This document shows, piece by piece, positions 58,959 through 64,000 of a stretch of 64,000 bases of DNA; the stretch's first letter is position 1, and each line of letters begins with the position of its first letter. The translations under genes were made by a program, and so were the position numbers. A model generated the notes under the pieces. That model was not told the DNA's origin. It did no database searches and saw only the letters and a list, made by a program, of their open reading frames with translations. This stretch comes from Coriobacteriia bacterium (GTDB lineage Bacteria; Actinomycetota; Coriobacteriia; Coriobacteriales; Eggerthellaceae), in contig JAUNNF010000007.1 of NCBI GenBank assembly GCA_030537355.1, forward strand, positions 1-64,000, in the 5' to 3' direction.

Positions 58959-61661
58959 ATGGCAATACGTGTAATGCAATTGGCAAAAGAGCTGGGCTAT
59001 TCAACGGCTGAGATGCTGGAAAAATTACAGTCTATTGACATTGCTGTAAAGTCTGGCCCTATGCCATTAAATGCGGAACAAGAAAAGCTTGCTAGAGAAA
59101 AGTTTGGTAAGCCAGAGAAAGAAGAAAAGAAAAAAGAGGAAAAGAAACAACCTGAAAAAAAAGCTTCATCTAGAGCTACTGCAGCACTTGCTGAAAAACA
59201 AAAAAGAGCAAAAGAGCGTGCTGTACGTGGAGATTATGATGGTTTGTTAGGTGCTGATGTAAAAGTTGCTCCTCCAGAAAAGAAAGAGGAGAAAAAACCA
59301 GAACCTAAAAAAGTTACAGTCAAGCATGTTAAAGCAATTGTAGAGAAATCTGATGAATTATCTCAACTATTAGAAAAAGTTGAAGATGAAAAAGAACGTC
59401 TAGATATTGAAAAGAAAATTGCTGCAAACAAAAAGAAATTAGAGGCTGCAGCTAAGGCTGTTGCGAAACAGCAAAAGGTTGAAGAGGCTCTTAAAGGTAA
59501 AAAAGCATCAAAGAAGGAAGAAGACAAACCTAAGAAGGTAATATCTGCAAAAACTAAGAAGAGTGAAAAATTAGGTTTACTTCTTGATCAAATTAGTCAT
59601 GAAGAAGAGCGTATGAAGGACGAGGGTGTTACATATATTCCTTCTAAAAAACGCAAAAAGCAAAAAGGTAAATTTGAACCTAACGTCCCTGAGTTAGAGA
59701 CTGTAAGTGAAGAAGATAGATATGCTCAAATGGCAGCTGCCGCAGAGAAACTTCAACGCGATAAAGTCTTAGAAGAAGCTAGAGCTGCAGTGGCCGCGGC
59801 TAGCCAGGAAGGCAGTGGACGCAGAAAGAAGCGTAAAGAAAAGCGCGAGGCTGAAGCTAGAGAAAAGGCTGAACTCGAAGCTATTGAGAAGGGTTTGGAT
59901 CCTGATCTTGTATTTGATGAGACTGTAGCTGAAATTCCAGAAGGTGCTACCGTTGGAGAATTTGCTGAAGCATTAAATGTTCCTCCAAATGACGTCATAA
60001 AAAGACTTTTCATGTTAGGTCAGGCTTTAACTTTAACTCAAACAATGAGTTCAGACTTAATTGAGCTTATCGCTGACGACATGGAAAGAAAGATTAGAAT
60101 CGTTAACCCAGAAGAAGACTTTAATGTTGTTTACAATGACACAGAGAAAGATCTTAAAGATAGGCCACCAGTAGTTACTGTTATGGGTCATGTTGACCAT
60201 GGTAAAACATCACTGCTCGATGCAATTAGAGATACAGCAGTTATTGAGAGTGAGAGTGGAGGTATTACACAGCATATTGGTGCTAGTGTTGTATTTAAAA
60301 ATGACAGACAGATTACATTTATCGATACACCAGGCCATGAAGCATTTACTGCAATGCGTGCTAGAGGTGCTGAAATTACGGATGTTATTGTACTTGTTGT
60401 TGCTGCTGATGATGGTGTTATGCCTCAAACAAAAGAAGCAATCAATCATGCAAAGGCAGCTGGTGTACCAGTAGTTGTTGCAGTTAACAAGATTGATAAG
60501 GATGGAGCTACACCTGAGCGTGTTCGTCAAGAATTAACAGAATATGAAATTGTTCCTGAAGAATGGGGCGGTAAAAATATGTTCGTCGATATTTCTGCAA
60601 AGAAAAATTTGCATATTGACGATTTACTTGAAACCATTCTTTTACAGTCAGACGTGCTTGAACTTAAAGCTAACCCTGATGCACTTGCTTCAGGTTTTGT
60701 TATTGAGGCAAACCTAGATAAAGGACGAGGTCCAGTTGCTACAGTTTTAGTTAATCGTGGTACGCTACATCCAGGCGATATGGTTGTTGCAGGAACAAGT
60801 TATGGTAAAGTTCGTGCTTTAGTTGGGCCTGATGGTAAACAATATAAGGGTGTTGAGCCAGGTGAGCCTGCTGAAATTTTAGGCCTTGATAGCGTTCCTA
60901 CTGCTGGTGACGACTTCCGTGTTTTTGAAGATGAACGTGAGGCACGTAAGCTTGTAGAATCTAGAAGATTGCGTGAGCGTGTTGCAGAACAGAGTGAGTC
61001 TCACATGAGCCTCGACGATTTGTTCGACAGAATTGAAGAAGGTAAGCAAACTGATCTTAACTTGATTATTAAAGCTGATGTACAAGGTTCTATTGAAGCT
61101 TTAAGAGATGCTCTAATGAAGATGGATCAAAGTGAGGTTAAAATTAATATTGTTCACTCAGCTGTTGGTGGAATTACCGAGACTGATGTAACACTTGCTA
61201 CTGCATCTGATGCAATTATTATTGGATTTAATGTACGTCCTACAGGTAAAAGTCGTGTCTTGGCCGAGCGTGAAAAAGTTGATATCAGAACTTACAAAGT
61301 CATTTATCAGGCTATTGAAGATATCAATGCTGCTCGTGTTGGTCTCTTAAGCCCAGATATTGTTGAAAAAGATACTGGCATAATAGAAGTTAGAGAAACA
61401 TTTAAAGTTCCTAAGATTGGTGTTATTGCTGGTGCTTATGTTGTTGAAGGTGAGATCAATAGAGATGACTCTGTGAGAGTTGTCCGCGATGGAACAGTTG
61501 TTCATGATGGCAAGATTGCATCTCTCAAACGCTTTAAAGATGATGTCAAGAGTGTTAAAGAAGGATACGAGTGTGGTATTGGTATTGATGGTTTCCAAGA
61601 TATTAAAGTTGGAGATACCATTGAAGGTTACAGGGTAGAAGAAGTTGAGCGAACCGAATAA
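58959..61661 (+). CDS. infB: Translation initiation factor IF-2
   Basis: A 900-aa protein. The N-terminus is an IF2-N domain ([20 protein letters not shown]). A long charged, Lys/Glu/Ala-rich linker follows (about residues 50-310), then a second IF2-N-like segment ([20 protein letters not shown]). The GTPase domain has G1 [10 protein letters not shown] near 411, G3 DTPGHEAF and G4 NKID, followed by domains II-IV. It brings fMet-tRNA to the 30S. No separate ylxR-like gene lies between nusA and infB, unlike many Gram-positives. Confidence 0.97.
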   Translation: MAIRVMQLAKELGYSTAEMLEKLQSIDIAVKSGPMPLNAEQEKLAREKFGKPEKEEKKKEEKKQPEKKASSRATAALAEKQKRAKERAVRGDYDGLLGADVKVAPPEKKEEKKPEPKKVTVKHVKAIVEKSDELSQLLEKVEDEKERLDIEKKIAANKKKLEAAAKAVAKQQKVEEALKGKKASKKEEDKPKKVISAKTKKSEKLGLLLDQISHEEERMKDEGVTYIPSKKRKKQKGKFEPNVPELETVSEEDRYAQMAAAAEKLQRDKVLEEARAAVAAASQEGSGRRKKRKEKREAEAREKAELEAIEKGLDPDLVFDETVAEIPEGATVGEFAEALNVPPNDVIKRLFMLGQALTLTQTMSSDLIELIADDMERKIRIVNPEEDFNVVYNDTEKDLKDRPPVVTVMGHVDHGKTSLLDAIRDTAVIESESGGITQHIGASVVFKNDRQITFIDTPGHEAFTAMRARGAEITDVIVLVVAADDGVMPQTKEAINHAKAAGVPVVVAVNKIDKDGATPERVRQELTEYEIVPEEWGGKNMFVDISAKKNLHIDDLLETILLQSDVLELKANPDALASGFVIEANLDKGRGPVATVLVNRGTLHPGDMVVAGTSYGKVRALVGPDGKQYKGVEPGEPAEILGLDSVPTAGDDFRVFEDEREARKLVESRRLRERVAEQSESHMSLDDLFDRIEEGKQTDLNLIIKADVQGSIEALRDALMKMDQSEVKINIVHSAVGGITETDVTLATASDAIIIGFNVRPTGKSRVLAEREKVDIRTYKVIYQAIEDINAARVGLLSPDIVEKDTGIIEVRETFKVPKIGVIAGAYVVEGEINRDDSVRVVRDGTVVHDGKIASLKRFKDDVKSVKEGYECGIGIDGFQDIKVGDTIEGYRVEEVERTE

Positions 61662-61983
61662 CAGACGTTCAAATGAGCAGGTCAGAGAGGTTGTCGCAAA
61701 TATTTTGCTTATGGATGTTTCTGACCCAAGGTTGCGTATGGTAACAATTACTGGTGCCGATGTGAGCCCCGACAAACGTAACGCTAAGATTTATTACACT
61801 GCAAATAAAGATCATTATGATGAGATTGAGGAAAGTTTTAACAGTGCAAAAGGCTATATCAGGAAGCTATTAGGCGATAGGCTTCAGTGGAGAGTTGTAC
61901 CAGCTATTAATTTTTATCTAGATCCTAGTGTTGACATGGGAGAGACAATTGCAGCTGCATTCGATAGAGAAAATAAAAGATAA
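61645..61983 (+). CDS. rbfA: Ribosome-binding factor A
   Basis: A 112-aa KH-like protein. [26 protein letters not shown] at the start and AKGYIRKLLGDRLQWRVVPAINFYLD near the end are RbfA signatures. It helps mature the 16S 5' end, mainly in the cold. It starts at TTG 61645, overlapping infB by 17 bp, and overlaps the next gene by about 35 bp. Confidence 0.95.
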   Translation: MSEPNNRRSNEQVREVVANILLMDVSDPRLRMVTITGADVSPDKRNAKIYYTANKDHYDEIEESFNSAKGYIRKLLGDRLQWRVVPAINFYLDPSVDMGETIAAAFDRENKR

Positions 61984-62911
61984 ACTACAGGATTATGACA
62001 ATTATGTAATCTGTGGACATGTTAATCCTGATGCTGATTGTATTGGCTCTCAGATTGCACTAAATTTATTATTGAAGAGCATAAGCAAAAAAACGACTAT
62101 GTTGCTTAATGGTAATCTTGAAGAATGTTTTAAGTTTCTGCCTGATAGTGATAAGTTTACTGAAAAGATTCCAGAAGATGATTACGCTTTTATATATGTT
62201 GATGTTGCAGAAGATAAACGTTTAAATATCAAAGGAGCTAGTAATAAGGCCACTGTAAAATTTGTTTTTGATCATCATCAGGTAAACAATGCTGACGTAG
62301 ATTATGCATACATTGATTCTGATATTGCTTCTACTTCAATGTTGATTTGGCAATTAGCGAAGAGCTTAAATATTACCAATAAAGATATAGCTACAGCTTG
62401 TTTATGTGGGCTTATGGGTGATACAGGTTCGTTTAGATATCAAAATGCAGATGCAGATGCATATTCCTCGGCACTTGAAATGGTTAAAGCTGGTGCTAGC
62501 TCATCTGAAATCGCTTTAAACTTATATCAAAAGCGTTCTATAGAATCTTTCAAAATAGAAGAACAAGTTTTAAATAATCTATATATAGATAGCGAGCATA
62601 AGTTTGCTTTAAGCTGTATAGATGCAGATACTTTTGAGAAATATAATGCAACTAAAGCTGATACAGAAGGTATGGTTGATCTGATTAGGTCACTTGGTTG
62701 TGTAGACGTTGCATGTTTGCTTCGTCAAACTGAAAAGAAAAAAAAGGTACATGGCAGCATTCGTTCTAAAACAGATATTGATGTCAGTGTGCTTGCCACA
62801 AAACACAATGGTGGTGGACATAAGGCTGCAGCTGGTTTTACAATGAATGAAACCAATCTCGAAACCGCTTTTAAAACAATAAAAAATGATATGGTTAAAT
62901 TAATGTCATGA
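61949..62911 (+). CDS. nrnA: DHH/DHHA1 phosphoesterase, NrnA-like (oligoribonuclease/pAp phosphatase)
   Basis: A protein of about 320 aa. The DHH domain has GHVNPDADCIGSQIAL near residue 20, YVDVAED, FDHHQVN near 104 and MGDTGSFRYQNAD. The DHHA1 end has GGGHKAAAGFTM. NrnA degrades short RNAs and dephosphorylates pAp. I prefer TTG 61949, behind GGGAGA, as the start; an earlier GTG at 61928 is in frame but adds residues that do not match the family. It is placed between rbfA and truB, as is usual in Gram-positives. Confidence 0.9.
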   Translation: MQLHSIEKIKDKLQDYDNYVICGHVNPDADCIGSQIALNLLLKSISKKTTMLLNGNLEECFKFLPDSDKFTEKIPEDDYAFIYVDVAEDKRLNIKGASNKATVKFVFDHHQVNNADVDYAYIDSDIASTSMLIWQLAKSLNITNKDIATACLCGLMGDTGSFRYQNADADAYSSALEMVKAGASSSEIALNLYQKRSIESFKIEEQVLNNLYIDSEHKFALSCIDADTFEKYNATKADTEGMVDLIRSLGCVDVACLLRQTEKKKKVHGSIRSKTDIDVSVLATKHNGGGHKAAAGFTMNETNLETAFKTIKNDMVKLMS

Positions 62912-63723
62912 AACGTGGTATCACGGAACATAATTTTTTATTAACGGTTGATAAGCCAGTTGGTGTTACATCTCATGATGTCGTTAATCAATTAAGGGCA
63001 GAATACGGCGAAGGACGTATTGGACATATGGGAACATTAGACCCTATGGCTTCTGGTTTGCTTATGGTTGGTGTTGGTCAAGCTGCTCGTCTGAATAAAT
63101 TTCTTACAGGGCATGATAAAACTTATGTTGTAACTGCATCTTTCGGAAAAGCAACAAACACTTATGATTCAGAAGGAACAGTTACAGAAGAGGTGGAAGT
63201 TCCTGAAAATTTTAATATTGATGTTGATAAATTGAAAGGAAAACATAAACAGAAACCACCAGCATTTTCTGCTGTTAAAGTTAACGGTAAGCCTGCTTAT
63301 GTTGATGCACGTAAAGGAAAGAATCCAGATCTACCTGAAAGAGATATTGAAGTTTATGATTCTAACTTACGTAGTCGCAAAGATAATGATTTTTGTATAG
63401 AAGTAAGTGTTTCTAGTGGGACCTACATTAGAAGTTTAATTCACGATTTAGGACAGAAATTAGGTGTACCTGCTTATGTAAAAACTTTACATAGAAGTAA
63501 AATAGGCGATGTATCAAAATGCGGTAAATTAAATCCTGTTGAAGTTCTAGGATATAAAACAATTGAAGCAGATACTGATATGTATAAAAGAGTTTTGTGT
63601 GGTCAAGAAATAAATTCTGATATTAAAGATGAATATTTTTCAATTGTTTACGATAATAAACTTATTGCAATATACAAGAACAATAAACCAGTTAGTGTTT
63701 TTGATAAGGGAATAGATTTATAA
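62908..63723 (+). CDS. truB: tRNA pseudouridine-55 synthase TruB
   Basis: A 271-aa protein. LLTVDKPVGVTSHDVVN opens the family core, IGHMGTLDPMASGLL near residues 44-58 contains the catalytic Asp, and SGTYIRSLIHDLGQKLG follows. It makes Psi55 in the T loop of tRNA. The C-terminal part is shorter than in E. coli. It overlaps nrnA by 4 bp and ribF by 1 bp. Confidence 0.96.
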   Translation: MKRGITEHNFLLTVDKPVGVTSHDVVNQLRAEYGEGRIGHMGTLDPMASGLLMVGVGQAARLNKFLTGHDKTYVVTASFGKATNTYDSEGTVTEEVEVPENFNIDVDKLKGKHKQKPPAFSAVKVNGKPAYVDARKGKNPDLPERDIEVYDSNLRSRKDNDFCIEVSVSSGTYIRSLIHDLGQKLGVPAYVKTLHRSKIGDVSKCGKLNPVEVLGYKTIEADTDMYKRVLCGQEINSDIKDEYFSIVYDNKLIAIYKNNKPVSVFDKGIDL

Positions 63724-64000
63724 TGGCAGTTGTAGAGTTAGATATATACAATAATCCTCCTGAAATCTTAAAACATTCAAGTGTTTGTTTTGGTGTTTTT
63801 GATGGTCTGCATGAGGGACATCGTTATGAAATTGAACAATCAATTGCCGATAAATGTACATCTATTGCTGTGACATTTGATGTCGATCCTGATGAAATTT
63901 ATAATCCTGGTTTTAAAAAAATTATGACAAACCAGGAGCGTATTGAAGCACTAAATAAATCTGGCCTAGATTACGTTATTGTTTTAAAATTTAATGAAAT
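63723..64000 (+). CDS. ribF: Riboflavin kinase/FAD synthetase RibF (partial)
   Basis: The first 92 residues of a protein cut off by the window end. CFGVFDGLHEGHRYEIE near residues 22-38 is the nucleotidyltransferase motif (GxFDGxHxGH) of the FMN adenylyltransferase domain. TFDVDPDEIYNP and LTNQERIEAL-like text follow, both typical of RibF. The ATG overlaps the truB stop as TAATG. truB-ribF is a common pair. Confidence 0.9.
   Translation, partial: MAVVELDIYNNPPEILKHSSVCFGVFDGLHEGHRYEIEQSIADKCTSIAVTFDVDPDEIYNPGFKKIMTNQERIEALNKSGLDYVIVLKFNE

Noticed and set aside
1-64000. tRNA, rRNA, tmRNA, insertion sequences, prophage or replication origin
   Set aside because: No cloverleaf, rRNA core segment, transposase, integrase, phage structural gene or DnaA-box cluster was seen on reading both strands.

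Overview
The window reads as an AT-rich (roughly one-third G+C by eye) chromosome segment from a Gram-positive, probably host-associated actinobacterium. The best guess, by inference only, is a low-GC member of the Coriobacteriia (Atopobium/Olsenella-like). Reasons are the full mraZ-to-ftsQ cell-wall cluster including murC and murB, a Gram-positive Tad (Flp) pilus locus with no secretin, a SpaA/VaFE-type surface adhesin, zinc-type S14, a NusA with a Cys/His tail, and several start codons placed exactly six bases after a -10 box (leaderless genes). There is no rRNA, tRNA, CRISPR, insertion sequence or prophage that I can see.

Layout. (1) 130-4234, minus strand: a five-gene surface-polysaccharide operon (three family-2 glycosyltransferases, a flippase, a DUF2304 protein). 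(2) 4324-6504, plus: a DUF2804 protein and a membrane-anchored RlpA-like double-psi barrel protein with its own promoter. (3) 6631-18731, plus: a Tad pilus operon (CpaB, TadZ, TadA, TadB, TadC, four small pilin-like proteins, a 708-aa TadG-like protein), then a small membrane protein, a DUF192 protein, a zinc-ribbon protein and an 853-aa SpaA/VaFE adhesin with a degenerate cell-wall sorting signal. (4) 18877-19634: a RelB/DinJ-type antitoxin with a PIN-domain toxin, under a consensus promoter whose -10 sits between the arms of a perfect 12-bp inverted repeat. (5) 19638-28442: a ribosomal-protein operon from rplB to secY. It lacks its usual head (rpsJ-rplC-rplD-rplW) and tail (adk-map-infA...), has its own 17-bp-spaced promoter and a compact three-way-junction leader, and ends in two terminators. 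(6) 28441-30129, minus: an L-lactate permease. (7) 30184-45139, plus: the division/cell-wall (dcw) cluster mraZ-rsmH-ftsL-ftsI-murE-murF-mraY-murD-ftsW-murG-murC-murB-ftsQ. It is preceded by MraZ-box-like repeats and a long structured leader; ftsZ does not follow. (8) 45124-48230: a lone hypE, an M42 aminopeptidase and a PatB/MalY-type C-S lyase. (9) 48257-48573: a decayed PTS IIA / GatZ remnant. (10) 48560-50373: a divergent MFS transporter / nadD pair that appears to share one symmetric -10 element, both leaderless. (11) 50395-57173: a DUF6273 membrane protein, a Tat-exported GH78-like protein, a CBS-type inorganic pyrophosphatase and an exported C69 dipeptidase. (12) 57193-64000: rimP-nusA-infB-rbfA-nrnA-truB-ribF (cut by the window end), preceded by an extended -10 and a strong terminator-like hairpin.

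How it fits together: most of the window is core growth machinery (ribosome, secretion, peptidoglycan, division, translation initiation, RNA maturation), interleaved with an accessory cell-surface module (polysaccharide, Tad pilus, adhesin, exported hydrolases). The most unusual signals are regulatory: the rplB leader RNA, the symmetric divergent leaderless promoter, the MraZ boxes with a long mraZ leader, the rimP-nusA hairpin, and the operator of the toxin-antitoxin pair. The Tad-adhesin locus, with its CxxC-containing TadG-like protein, DUF192 and zinc-ribbon genes, is the best candidate for an incompletely described protein system.
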